A stretch of DNA of 64,000 bases from Paramormyrops kingsleyae (Eukaryota > Chordata > Actinopteri > Osteoglossiformes > Mormyridae): assembly GCF_048594095.1 (NCBI RefSeq), contig NC_132820.1, positions 8,334,001 to 8,398,000 of the forward strand, read 5' to 3'. A program made the position numbers and the translations under genes. Shown here in pieces: positions 13,723 through 27,300 of the stretch (positions are counted from its first letter, which is position 1; each line of letters starts with the position of its first letter). The notes beneath the pieces are model-generated. The model saw only the letters and a list, made by a program, of their open reading frames with translations. It made no database searches and had not been told where the DNA came from.

Positions 13723-16700
13723 TTGCTTGTGTGTGTGCATGTGTTTGCGGTTGCACATGTCTGCTCGTGTATTTGCACGTGTGTGTCCCAGCCGACCTTA
13801 ATCTCCAGCTCGTCTGTTTGCTGTGGCCCATCCATGGAAAATCTAGCAGCTCTGCTCCCCCCCCCCCCCCCCCCGTCGTAACACCGGCTTCCCGGGAATG
13901 CTGGGGACAGCTTTTGTGGCATTTCTGTTTTCCTAAAGGCCGTGGGCGTTTTCCAGATGTCGCTCTCCTGGGCACCGTTTAATTAGGCCTGTGTGAGAAA
14001 CTTGTGTGTTCTTAGGTTGATTACCTTGCTTATGGTGATTTTCTAGGATATAAACTTCAAGCCTGGATGCAATCACCTGTCCCCACACGGGGACATTGTC
14101 GCTGTGGTAACGGCGCATGTTACATTCTTTGGCGCATGTTTGCCCGCCAGCAAACAAATCACTTTTTTCTGCAAAATGTCCAGTAAGTGTCTAGCTTTTG
14201 TACGTTTTTTTTCACCATCCAATCGGAGGGTAACTCAAAGTTGGGGTAGCCAATGAACAGACACTGCCGACGCCCCCCAGCCCTGTGCCCCTCACTCCTC
14301 CATATGGGCCCACACTTGTTGCTGGTGGCTGGCATGTAGGTAAGCAGGTTAGGGTGCTGTGTCTGTGACCGGAAGATTGCTGGTTCACGTCCCAGATTCG
14401 GCAGAGTGATGTCACCATTGGGCCCAAGAGCAAGGCCCTTGACCCCCCCCCAAATGCTGCAGGCTGACCATGCATCTGCTAAATAAGTATAATGCAAATG
14501 TAAGCCCCCCGCCCCCTGTTATTTATTTTATTCCTAATATCCCCATCTCATGCTTGCGATCCGTGTTCATCTGTTCACTCATCTCTCTTCCCCATGAATC
14601 TCTCTCATTTCTCCGGGAGACCTGATCCGCTCGCGCCGTTTCCCGCTTCCCGTCCCAGGCTGTGTCAGACCCATCTCTGGCATCGTGCCCCCGCTCTCCC
14701 GACACCCTCACCGTGCCACCTGCTATTACGTCGTCTCTGCTTTTCTTCCCCCGGAAAGTTCCATCTCCCCGCTAACGAAGGCTGTCGGCGCGGGCTTTAA
14801 CGTGCGCTCGGCTCATTAAGAGCTCTGGGCTCTCTCCGGGCGATTCAGGACTTATTTTTCACTTTTTTTTGTTTTTTTTTTTGTTTTACTAATTGATGTG
14901 TCAGATGCGGGCTGGTGAAACCAATCCCGGATCAGTGTCTGACATGTCAGTCTTCCCGTAATTAATTGCAGTTCAGTTGCCAGCTAGACTTAAGCCACCG
15001 GTGTCAGACATGCCCCCGACAGGTAAATCTCCAGTCGAAAATATCACCAGCTGCCTCCTCTCGGATTTCTAATGGGAATCCGCTGGTTTTATACCTCTGC
15101 CGACTGTGGCAAGATGTTTAGCTATGGGGCCGTGATTATTTTAGAGTCTAAAGGAGTTTAAGAGGCAGGTCAAAGTTCGCCACGGTGAGAAGTTTTACTG
15201 CTCTCTTACAATGTTGTGAAAATATCGGAAGGGTGGAATCGTCTGGGAAAGGCTTTCTGAACTGGGGCTTCATGTCTGAGATGTTAGATGGGGGAAGGAG
15301 GTTATGGCTGGTTTTTGGGGAGAGATGTTTATTGATTATTATTATTTTGTTGGTTTAGCGAAATTGTGGTGCTGTGTGAATGCCGGTGATGTATCTGAGA
15401 GGCGGGTGTGGGAAATTTTTCAGCGAGGGGCTCGTGTTTGTGTATTCGTCTTGCCCCCCACCCATGCTGTATATGAGGGATGATCTGTTTGCGGGAGCTA
15501 GTGCGACAGCAGCGGGTCAGTAGATGCATGCAGATGAGAATGTTCCGGGTGACGATTCATCAAAGCCGCACTTCCTCCACCACCACCACCTCCTCGCCGC
15601 CGTCGTACTCCCCAGCTTCATAGACGCCGTATTCGGCTTCAGAGTCCTCGCTAATTCTCCTCTTCTGTCACGTGTCGCCCACCTGTTCCTGCACCGATTT
15701 GTGTTCCTGTCATACCCCCCCCCCCCCCCCAGTTTGAATTTATCTGAATGTTTCTCACCATAATGAAGCAGAGAGTTCAGCACAATGGATATAAATGATA
15801 GTTATTCTCTATGTGCCACCTGGAGATTTATTTTCATGGAGTCTGGTCCCTGCTAGTTTTTTTTACTGAGCCTGTTTTTCAGACTCTAATGGCACATCTA
15901 TGGCGCGCAGCGGGTAGGAAGACCTGCATTAAAGGGGACCCAGCTACAGTACTTTGCTAGCCTTCCACTTTTCATGTCATGGTGGTTCCTGTCATCTTTA
16001 ATATCAAAGGAATTATTTGCATACTCCTTCACCTTGCATGGTGTTCAGGTGTTAAGTTTTTAATTAAAATGTTTCCAGACTCACCATACTCTGGTCCTTA
16101 TGCTGGATGGTCCTCAAAGATTAGATCTAATTATTATTTTTTTTGCTCAAAGAATGAGTATAGTGGTGACTCATTTTTATTAATGCTGCTAATAAATTGT
16201 TTCCGGGGGGGAGGGATTTTTTTTTTTAGTTCCAATGAGCCTGTATCTGTTTCATCTTGGCAGCGGCTGATAAGGATGGGATTAAGAGGGATAGATTGGT
16301 CGTCGAGGAAGAATTGGATCAGATCGCGGTGATTTTTGGCAGGGAGTTATCGCCGTCGCCGTGGGGATGGAGCTGGTGGCGAGAGGCGGCAAGTTTCGGG
16401 AACAGGAAACCGAACAAGGAGCCTGCACTCCAGAGGGGCATTCCGGAACTTTTTATTACAATTTACCTATAACTGCTTGGCAGACACCCTCATTAAAGGG
16501 AACCTATTAGGCTCAAAGTGTAATCGGCCGGTTAACGAAGTAAACTCACCCCTGAGATTCCTGGCAATAATCCTGCCCATCAAGAAAACGTCATTGAAGG
16601 ATGCAGGAGTGTGGGCTGGAATTCCAGGCTTTTTTCGGGTCCATCTGCTGTGGGGTCAGATATCCCCCCCACACCCCCGCGCCATGTCACTAATGCTAGC

Positions 16701-19700
16701 GCTAATGCTAACATAACCTGCAAAGGGGGGGCATTCAGGCTTCTCCGCATATAAAACCAGCCCCAACCTCCCCCCCATACTGACTGACAATGTCTCTCTG
16801 CGCAGGTGGGCTACGAGAACGCCGGCACAGTGGAGTTCCTGGTGGACAAGCATGGCAAGCACTACTTCATCGAAGTGAACTCCCGCCTGCAAGTGGAGCA
16901 CACGGTCACTGAAGAGGTCACTGAGTGAGTGCCCCCCGCCCCGCCCTCGTCCTCATCGCCATCTGCAGGACACGTCCCTCTTTTTAATGACCAGTTTTGA
17001 TATTCTAGCACTTTTGGCAAAGAAAGTTTCCACCTGTCAAAGATCTCAGACGCAGTGAGTGCCGGTTTCGTAACGAGATGAGCTTGTGGCGTGAAGTTCA
17101 CCAGATGGCTGTTATGATTTTCGAAATGCGGTATCAGGAGCTGTCACTGTCCTCTGGATCGTCTACTCGGGCCTGGCAACACAAGACTCTTCCACTGTAT
17201 GAAATGTGAGGCACTGCCTTAGCCTCGTTCCTAGGTACCAGTCTTTCCACACGTGAAATACCCTGTGATCTATGCTTTCCACACACCCATAAACATTTGC
17301 GTTGTTCTGATTCGTTTAGCAGCCGCTTTTATCCAAAGCGACCGGGTCAGACAGCCTGAGCAATTGGGTGACTAAGGGTCTTGCTCAGGAGCCCAACAGT
17401 GAAAGTCTGTCGACACTGGGATTTGAACTAGTGACCTTCTGGTCACAACATCTTACCTGGCTAAGTTACGTACCAGTGTGCCTTGTTTTGGCAAACACCC
17501 CACCACCCCCCCCTCCATACTCTCTGGATTGCTCCAGATGCACGATTCACAAATACATTATCTACCCAGCCTTTCATGGTCCCACTTGCCCATTACGAAT
17601 CCCTTTTGGCCCTGATGGTAAATTTGAGGAGGTGACTCACTGTCGCTGGCCTTTCTGTACATGCAAGCTAGCACAGATTGTGACCCCATAATGTGGCTGC
17701 AGGACCTTAACCCTGCCTGCACGCTTTCCTGCTTACATCTGCCCGTTAACTGGCCCCCCCCCCCCACTCTCCCGGGTACACGCTTCTTCCTCCTCGTTGA
17801 GTCAGAAAAGCATGAGTAGCTTGGAGTGAAGGGATCCAGGTCCGTTTCGTTCTGAATATTAGCGGTGACGTCTGGGCCAGATGCGGCTGGATGGGGGTTG
17901 ATGGGAAATGGCGGGCGTGACGGACAGCGATATTGGGGGTGGTGTGGGGCCCGCGTCTGAGCGCTGCGGATGCCGATGCGAGCCGCTCCTGCGTTTAACT
18001 TCCTGTTTGTGAAAGCAGAGATGAATATCGCTAGCAAAGTGCGATGGGATGGAACAGTATTGCAGTTTCCCGGAGTCACATCCTCCTAAAGGCCTTGCGG
18101 AGCTGCTGAGCCGCGGACCCTCATGACGGATGTTTGGCTGCGGCTGTTTGGTCTGTCACTCTGTCCCCTTACAGGTTGTCCCGTCACATTGCCTCCACCA
18201 TCTGGACAATCGGCAAAATGGGGCAGGATGTTCAGCTGCCTCTTTTTGAGATGCGTCTTAAAATAAGAGAACGTCCATTCATACCCTGGAAATAGTAGCC
18301 GCTCGCCCTATTGATCACTTCTGAATGCCTCCAAATATTTCTGGAATCTTCTAAGAACATTGAATTCTTTTTCGAGGCCTGTTTTCTTTTTTTGTTTGTT
18401 TCTTTTACAATTTATTATTGCTGTTTTTGTTTTTATTTTGTTCTGGAGCACTCGGGTAACACGCGGTTTTCTGAGAAGTCAACGTGTGCGCAAGTTCCCC
18501 ACCATGCAGACAGGGGGCAGTAGCTTCTCTGCTTCAGATGCTGTGAGAATCGACTTCCGCGCGCCTACCCTCTTTGCCCCCTATCCTTGGCAGCTGTCCC
18601 TCGCCTGTCATATAAACCCTGAGAGTATCTCCCGCGGATCAGCTGTAATATCGTCCCACCCGAGCGATTTGCCGGAGAGGCGGGCGCCCTTTGACTTCTC
18701 CAGATTGGGAACTATTAAAAACAGCCCAGACACACAAATTCGTATCCTTGGGGGGGGGTGGCGTAATCCAAGAATGTGTAGAAACTCCATCCGGAAGCTT
18801 CCCTGGACACTGGGCATCTATCAATTCAGTCAAGCCATCTGCCAGTTGGGATTTGTGACTTTAATGGATTGTTTTTGTGGGGGGGTGGTAAAATTTTCAT
18901 TTCTTTTGACAGGTAGTTTTGATGTAGCTGCCATGCTCACAGCAATTTATTATTATTATTTTTTTTAAAGATTCCAGTAAATGGCCCCCGTTTTGTACTT
19001 AAGCAGCATCCTCTGTTCCTGTATGCACCCCCCCACCCCCCCCCAGCTCTATTTATCAGGGGGGTGTAAAAAAGTAAGCCGTATAAGTGCGGCTAGGTGC
19101 GTGTACGGGCCTGAATAATGCATCACCCTCAGAAGCACTCGCAGTCGAAGGGGAAATTAAACTCAAATTTGTCTCCTGCATATGAAAACGTTGTCGGAAA
19201 GTGATGACTGGCGCCGTTCTTCCTGCGGGGCGTGTGTGTGTGTGTGTGTGCGTGTGTGTGGCAGGAATATCAAACCGCTATGCATACATTGTGTAAGAGA
19301 TTAGTTAGTCAGCGAGGTGCATGTATAAATGTGGGAATTCTGCACTGCGATTTGTGTATGTTACTGTTTCCTGTGTATGAACTATGGGGGAAAACTTCTT
19401 CCTCTCTTCTCTCCCGGAGTATTGCGCATTCCCACTGCGCTCAGTTTAAGCGGTTATTCAGTAAGCGGTTCTAAGTGCTGATTTTTCTGTTGTCTTTAGC
19501 CACCGAGGGCTATTCTGGGAACTCTGGTGCTCAGACGTTCTCCATCTTCATCTCCAGCTGCAGTGGACTGTCGGGGATGGGGAGGCCGTCAGTAAAATAA
19601 AGCATAAATGTATTTTATTTTTCATTGTGTGTGGCTATGAAGTGGTGAGGTACGGCGGGGTCTGGGGGGGGGCAGCTGGGTTCGCGTTTTACTTTGCGAC

Positions 19701-20404
19701 TCGCAATACGTGGGCGCCTCCGTCTGGCCGCAGCTGCTGCCTCCGCCAGGCTCGCTCGTGCGGCAGGGCCGGTCTGTTTAAATGCGACGCCCCTCCCCCG
19801 CAGCCATGCCAGGTTCAGCCAAGGTGTTGCGCTGGAACCGTTTTGTATCATACGGCTGTGAAGTCCGGTCAGCCAATGAATTTGCTGTGTCTGTGACCCC
19901 CGCTTCCCCCCCCCCCCCTCCCCCGCAGCGTGGACCTGGTGCATGCCCAGCTGCACATCTGCGAGGGCCGCAGCCTGCCGGACCTGGGCCTTAAGCAGGA
20001 CAACATCCGCATCAATGGCAGCGCCATCCAGTGCCGCGTGACCACCGAGGACCCGGCCCGCGGCTTCCAGCCCGACACGGGCCGCCTAGAGGTACGTCCA
20101 TCTGCCCTCCGTCCATAACCCAGGGCCTCCGTAGGTGGTTGCTAGGGTGTTGCTAGGTATCGCTACATGGTTGCTAGGGTGTCGCTATGCGGTTGCCTCA
20201 CGATCTGGAAGTTACCGGGTGCAGCCTGGTCCACCCTTAAAGCCGTCCCCGTAGAGTTAGACCGGACGGGGGGTCCGGGAAGGTCGCAGCATGCAGGGGG
20301 AGGGGCCGCCGATTAGGTTGCATTTTTGCGTTGGTGGTTGCGGGATTTTCACGATGGCGTATAATTAGGCATGAGTCAGTCTGACGTGATGGATGGGCTG
20401 AGAT

Positions 20405-20468
<64 letters not shown>

Positions 20469-21281
20469 ATGCGATGCGGCCCAGAGCAGCTGCCGGGACG
20501 AGACCCTGTGGTTTCCACATCAGCCACGACAGTCTGTTAGGCTCGGACGCCGCGCTGTGGGGTCTGGCCTGCCAGTTAGCTTTCGGATGATTCAGGAGGA
20601 AGGGGGGGGGGGGGGCAGTGACTGGTTGTTTGTGGGTGTATTCTGGTTTAATGGGAGCGATTGTCAGGAAGGCAGTTAGAGACAGACTTGTGGGGAGATG
20701 GAGAGTGATGGAGTTTAAATGGAGTGTCATGTCCCGTCCCCCCGAAACGCTGTACCAGGAAACGGCAGGAGTAGGCTGCCTTCCTCCGATACGCATTCCC
20801 GCCAGCCACAACCCATCGTCAAACCCCCCCCCCTCTTTGTGGGGTGTGGTGGGGGGGGGCAACATGGCCCCAGCGTCATCTGCATGAGGAGTGTCTTCGA
20901 AAGTGCTCCTCTGTCCCGTGCACGACACGGCCTTCGTAAATACACCTGCGTTGTATCTGACCCCCCCCCCCCCCCCCAAAAAAAAAACACAGCGCTCTGA
21001 TCGTGATTCATGGTAATTACATCATGCTAATTACATCGTGATTCATGCTAATTACATCTATGCCACACAGGGAGTTGGGAAATTATCGCATGCAGGAAAA
21101 AAACGGCGGGGCGTCCAGGCGGCACGTGTGGATTAGCAGGCGTCAGATCGCGCTGCTGGGGGGGGGGCAGTGTGTGACCAGTCACATCCCCCCTACCGCA
21201 CTCCCCGCTACCCCAGCATGCTGAAAGCTGTGGGCATTGCTGCTGAAGTTGTTCTCCCTAACTGGTTCTGGCACCGAGACA

Positions 21282-21338
<57 letters not shown>

Positions 21339-24300
21339 TCTCACACACACACGCACCCCCCCGCCCCCCCACCTCCCACACTTTTTCGCTCTGTCAGCAC
21401 GGACAGCGCTGGCCACTCTGTTCCCCCAGAGAACACCACCCACCCGTCTGCTACTGCGGCGGTGGGAGGACAACCCCCCCCCCCCTTAGCTCAAAGACAT
21501 CTGGCCCCCCTGTATCCTCATGAGTGGGCTGTCGAGCCCAGCGTGACTGTCATGTGACTGCCCTGAGTGGGGGGGGGCTGCTCAGACTGATTTCACGCTG
21601 GCCAGGCGGGTCGGGCCCGAGCTACGCCGAGTGTGGAGAGACGGGAGTGTTTATCGGGGGGGACGCACAACACTGTGGCTGTGTTTACAGCGGCTTTACA
21701 GCACGCCCTGCACTGGGGGGGGGGGGGGCAGGGAGAGTGGTGGTGGCCACCCGGGCTGTCCGATAAGCGGCGAGGAGTCACCGGAGGCTGGGGGGCGTTT
21801 ATGGCGGGGTGCTGGCCCGGATCTCCAGCGCGTTATCTGTAGTAGGTGTGTGTGTGTGTTTGTCTCTTGCATCCCGTTCACACCTCAGCCAGCGTGAGAA
21901 TGTGGGCCGTGATGCAGCCTAGCCCAGACTGACACACCTTTCTGCTGCTATCTCCTCTTTGCAAGGCCTTCGTCTGTTAACGGTGCGTGTACGAACCTCC
22001 CCGAAGACACAACGGCTAATACCGAGAACTGTGCCGTAATACGACTGAAAGCCTTTATTATTATTAAGCAAAAGAACAATATTTTTGTAGAGCTGATTGG
22101 ATCTGCTCAAGATGGATGGATGGATTGATCCCCAGATTTGGCATTGATTATGCATGTATAGGACTGACCTTGAAGTTGGCTGAAAGGTGATCTTGTTTTC
22201 TGGTGGATGTATACAGCTTTCAGCTGATTGGCCCCCTGAGTTCCCTCTCCCCTGTCACTCGGCGATTCGCACCGTCTCATTGGATGATGATAATGTCCTG
22301 CCGCATCCCATTCAGTGGGATGTCGAATTTCCTCCCCCAACACGTTAGTGACTCCGAGTGCGGATAATGTCTTGGGGTGTCTGCTACGTAAACAAAGGCT
22401 CACACAATATAATTAATGCGGCCGCTCGATTCCACCGGGCTGTTATGCAACAGTTAAGCCGAAGACGCAGCCGTTTGGCTGCATCGCTTCTCCCCCGTAC
22501 GCGAGCTTCACAATCACGCCCCACGTGGGCTCATTTGAAGGCGAATGCGTTGCAGTACAGCCCGGGTCCGTCATTTGCATTTAAATTGTCTGCATAGCTA
22601 CAGATGTGAGACTCCTCCGTCTGAAGTAACGTTAAGATAAAGAAGAATTGAAGCACGTATTTGTGACCCGTGGCGGTTTACGGGGGCCTTTAATAAAGCT
22701 GGTTGCTTAATGTTTTTTTTTTTGAGAGTATAGTGTGGGGTTTGGAATTCAGGCAAAGCGCACGACCTGTTTTTCTTGCGTAATCGATGGTTTAGCGTTT
22801 CGACAGGACGACAAGTGGAGAATCTTTGCCGTTTTTGCCAATTAACATTATTAGCAGAGGTAGGGATACGTCGGTAGTTACGGCAGAGGTGGGACCATGT
22901 TTTCGTAGCTCGTTTGAAGGAGTCGTCTATTCCGCGGATTTGAGGGGGCGGGGTTTCATCCGTGCAAGCTCCCGGCTGACAGGGATTTTAAAATCAACGC
23001 GATGTCTCCGCTAAACGCTGGATGTTATTCACTGACATGCCGCACATCTGGCCCCCCTCCCTCTGGCTGACGCCGGAAGGGCTCCCGGGACTCCGGCGAT
23101 TCACAAATCAGCGGGTGTTTGTCTCCGGAGGAGGAGAGGAGAGGGCCGCGACCACCCGAGGCCGCGGATCTGAGCAGGTCGTTCGCACCGAGCTGCTGAA
23201 GGACGTCCCTTCTCTGGTCCTGCTTTTACGTGCTTTAATGCTGGTTTTCTAAATAAGTCTCAGAAAAAAAACAGAAAGCTTCATACTGTTTAAAAAAAAA
23301 AACAAAAAAAAAAAAACAACGAAATAGGGTGTATGTTCTCACAGTTCGAGAAGTGTATTTGCAGATCATGATTCCACCTGACATCCAATCTCCCCCCCTC
23401 GCCCCTCCACTTGGGCGCTCTCCTGCCCCCCCCCAAAGACGGCATGTTCAGTCACGGTGTAGGATGATGGCAGGCAGTGAGATTTTCTTATCCCCTGTCT
23501 GGGTTTGGATGGTTCCTGGATCTGCCTTTAGTGTTTTTGTCTCCGGATGGGGCTGAATCAGGCTTCAGATATGCAAATGTGCACCCAGTAGGACATTTTT
23601 TCAGTGGGAGTGGAGCCATGCAGGCAGAATTTACCGGAACGGCTTTGGTCTGGGGCGGGGATTTTGGTGTTCTTCGGTGAAGTCATATTCAGTGCTGACG
23701 AACGCAGGTGCTAGTTGTGTTTTTCTTCTTTTATATTTTTTTAAGATCTCAGCTCCTTGGGTAAACGGGCCTCCTTGGCACCGGAAGGTTATCAGATCGC
23801 GGAGGTTAATGCGGCTGGATTAAAGAGGCCAGGGTCAGTCTGCGTGGACCGCCTTAAGGGCACCGGTAAATATCCGGAGACGGCGGCCGCGGCTGTTGGC
23901 CAAAAGCGGCTAATCGTTAAGGGGTCTCTCCGGGGCCGTAGCAACCTATTTAATGCGCGACTGTAGAGCTGCAAGCGTCTGCGGGTGGAATACGGCCGGC
24001 GAGCCGAGCGCCGAGCAGGGAGCGGGGGAAGCGGGCCTCCCGCGGACAGACCTTCAGCTACTTAACCTGAATCCCTGCCGCTGGAGGGGCAGCTCTCGAT
24101 AAAGGCTTCGGCTGGACCAATCACCCGCGAGAAGAGTCTCGAGGCGGAGCCACGCCTCCCCGGCTTAAAAACCCCAGCTTGGCTGTGTGATCGTATTAAT
24201 GGTCATGTGATCATTAAATGCTTCATTATATCTTAATGGGATATTCAGTTTAAGTAATAGTGTCCATGTTCCTTCATCTTTGATAGACCTTCTGCTCTCC

Positions 24301-27300
24301 CTCTTCTTTTTTCCCTTTTTGGTAGCAGGGGGGGGGGGGTTGGCATCGCGGGCAAGCGTGCGCCTCGCTAAATCATACACCCACCACCCACATGGGTCGT
24401 GTGCCCGCACCTTTAAATAAATTGCCTGTTTTCTCCCAGTCCCGCATCGTTGCCGGGGACGCTTCCACGCTCTGACAGAATTCCTTCAGGCCCTCCGATG
24501 GACTAGAAGCGGCCCGTAACAGTTTCCCGTGTCGAGACGGCCGTCATTACCCTCCCGCAGCCCAGAGCGACTCGTACTCCCCGGTCCGTAATGAAACGCT
24601 CTCCAGACTCGCACTCTCCATCGGGGTGGGGGGGGGGGGGTTTAATGAAATCTCCTCGTCTTTCGCCTTTTTACCGTCGCTTGTTCAGTCCATTACTGAG
24701 CCTGTGTATCCTCACCCCTCCAGTCTCCTCTTCTCTCTCGCCTTACTTTCCGGCACATTCTATGTACTTAGCGGAGCCTCTCTTAAGCATCATTCTTCCA
24801 TCCGTCCTCTTTAGTGATTCTTTTTCCTCCATACATGCCCCACCCCCTTCCTCCTCTCTCGTGTCTCCCAGATCCCCCCCCCCACCCCCCCGCCAATCTA
24901 TCCCGCTCCACTGATCACCTCATTGGCCGTATGCCACGGATCGCCCCCCCTCCTGCCTTCATTTCCAGGCTGTCCTACCTCCGATCCCAGATGCACGTCT
25001 AATCTAATTAAGAGTAATATTTACATTACCACTAGAGTCTCACTGGTGTTTTTCTTCGACTCATTAGTTTTTTTTTTCCTGCACGATGGGGGGATGTCTC
25101 CCCCTCTCCCCCCCCCACGTAGACAAACACCAGGGTTACCAATGGAGACGGAATGCGGTTCTGCTGCTCCGCTTGCGGTCGGCCTTTCTGTGGTCATCGG
25201 TGCAAAGGGCAAGTGTCTGGCCGCATCTACCGAGACGCGCTGGTGCCCTAAGCATGGCGATCCGGCGAAGAAGGGGTCCGGGGAAGGGCATTGTGGGTAA
25301 TCTGGAGCGACAAGGCTCAGCTGTGCCGAAGATGCTCGTAACACCTTTACAAATGTTTATGTGATGCTTATGGATGTTATCTCTGGATGTGGCGTTGCTA
25401 AGCAACACGTTTAAGGGCCCATCTAGCACCTTTTGGCAGTGTCACGCTTTCATAGATATTAATTAAAACATTCATTAGTGAGGCTTAGATTAAAGGGCTC
25501 TGTTTGACATTCTCTGCTAAAGTTGGATTTTCTGAAGGTCGTTTTACGTCATTTCTGGCCTGAAACTTCTGTTCCGTTACAGAAAATGCTGAAAGGCCAC
25601 AAGCCACAAGGTTGTGGGTTCAAATCCTGAATGTGTGCGTGTGGTGTTTCCTTTGGGTACTCTGGTGTCCTGCCTATTTCCTGCATGCGTACGCCTGTCA
25701 TTCTGTCCAGGGTGTCCCATGCCTCGTACCCTCTGATTCCTGGGATGGGGTCACAGCGGGTGAACCCCAGCAGGAGGGCTTGGTACAGCACCTTCGGACA
25801 CCAGCCTGTTAAGGCCAGATCATCATCGTCGTCTTGCTGCCTTGGTGTTCTGGTCCACAGACTCTTGTCTGTCACGTTGTCAGTGATGGTGCCGCAAGCT
25901 CTGAACGTGGCATCCTTGGACCTCAGTCACCCAGCTGTGTAAATGATATCCACTGCCTGGTGGCTGAGGGAGAGTGCCCCCTAGGGGCTGAGCTGTGTAA
26001 AGGCACTCTGTTTGTTTTTTTCCCTTTAGCTTGTTCCCAGCGAACAAGGGCCCAGTGTTCCCCGGCTCTCTGTAGCTACAGCCAACAGTGGCCCGGCTTG
26101 CTTGCCCAGTGCCACATTTGATGTCTTATCTGAGGGTTTTGGGGGGGGGGGGGTAGGCAATGTGTTGTGGGAGGGGGGGGTGGTTAGAAAAGCTGAATAT
26201 GAGGCGGCTGCTGTAGCTGTCAGGAGAGGCAGGGGGTGTCGTGACCTACTTTTTTTGGGAGGGGGGGGGCACAGATGGATTTACGAAGAGGAAGATGGGA
26301 TTGGCTGCCGGCCATCTTGGATTGTCTGGTTGCCATGGCGACCGGGATGTGTTCTGGTCGGCTTGTCACGCGCTCCGGCACCTATGCTTTTTATTTTATC
26401 TATCTATTTATTTTTTTTTGAATTTTTTTTCTTTTTTACCCCCCCCATCAACCTCGTCTCCCTCCATGTGCGCCTCCGGACTGCTCTCAGTCTGTTGCGA
26501 TGCCACTGCCCACTGGTCTGATGGAGTGACCATGAGATGCCGATTGGCATGACAAGGAGATGGCCTTGGCTCCCTGAATGCCCCCCCCCCCCCCCCCCCC
26601 ATCACCCCCGCCATCATCTGCTCGTGCTGTAAGACGCCCTCACTGCGTATCCTAACCATGCATATTATTAGCTTGTTCTCAGATGTTCAGAGATGAGAGG
26701 GTTCAAGATTATAGCGTGTGGGCGTCCTCCACACTGTTCCCATAAGCACTGCTCCGCCAGTATACGGGGTTCATTCTGAAGTCTCCAGCTTTCTGGAAAG
26801 TTCCCAGGTTGTTGCTGCGTTACTGACTAAGTGGGCGCTATGATGTCACTTGATCCCACGGGCCTTGCATGCGGAGGAGGACGTAGGTTTAACTCACCCA
26901 CTCCTCCCCCTATGCCCCCCCCCGCACTGATACGCACCTCTGTCTTCAATAAGCGACAGCACGCCCGCCCGACAGTTTGGCAATGGCGAAGGGCAAAAAA
27001 AAACGGTCTTCCGTTTGACCCTCGAGGCAGCCGGTGACGCTCAACTGGGCCGTGACGTTGCTGGCATTTTTTTTTCCCTGTGTCAGGCAGCACTCAGGCC
27101 TGAGGGAATCGAGTGGGTCAGCGCCAATGCTGATGTATGTGGAAGTGTCGCATTAGGAGGTACTGCAGCTCCAATGTCATTAAGGGAAGCCATGTTGAAA
27201 CAAGCCTGGGCGAATTGGTGTGGATCTATATACTGGGACTGAGTGTAGAACTGTCCACATAGAGGTGGGCAGATTGTGTAAGCCCGGAGTTCTGTAACGA

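Larger units (their letters stand above)
9294..16805 (+). other. pcx: pcx intron 6
   Basis: 7.5 kb, GT/AG. It contains microsatellites (9331-9386, 13680-13720), several SINE heads in both orientations (10345-10768, 12790-13005, 14335-14503) and poly(G)/poly(C) runs. No coding gene recognised; one short acidic open frame at 15560-15664 is listed as a finding. Confidence 0.88.
16925..19928 (+). other. pcx: pcx intron 7
   Basis: 3.0 kb, GT/AG. It contains a minus-strand SINE at 17308-17470, C/G runs and a GT microsatellite at 19232-19260. No gene recognised. Confidence 0.9.

Noticed and set aside
13509..13982. Open frames of 126-137 codons around the GT repeat
   Set aside because: Translation of the microsatellite itself (Cys-Val or His-Thr repeats).
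18360..18968. 202-codon open frame on the + strand in intron 7
   Set aside because: T-rich, low-complexity translation with no recognisable domain, no splice-site support, and lying wholly in an intron of a gene on the same strand.
20365..20979. 204-codon minus-strand frame
   Set aside because: It is created by the TG microsatellite (long His-Thr run) and poly(G) runs.
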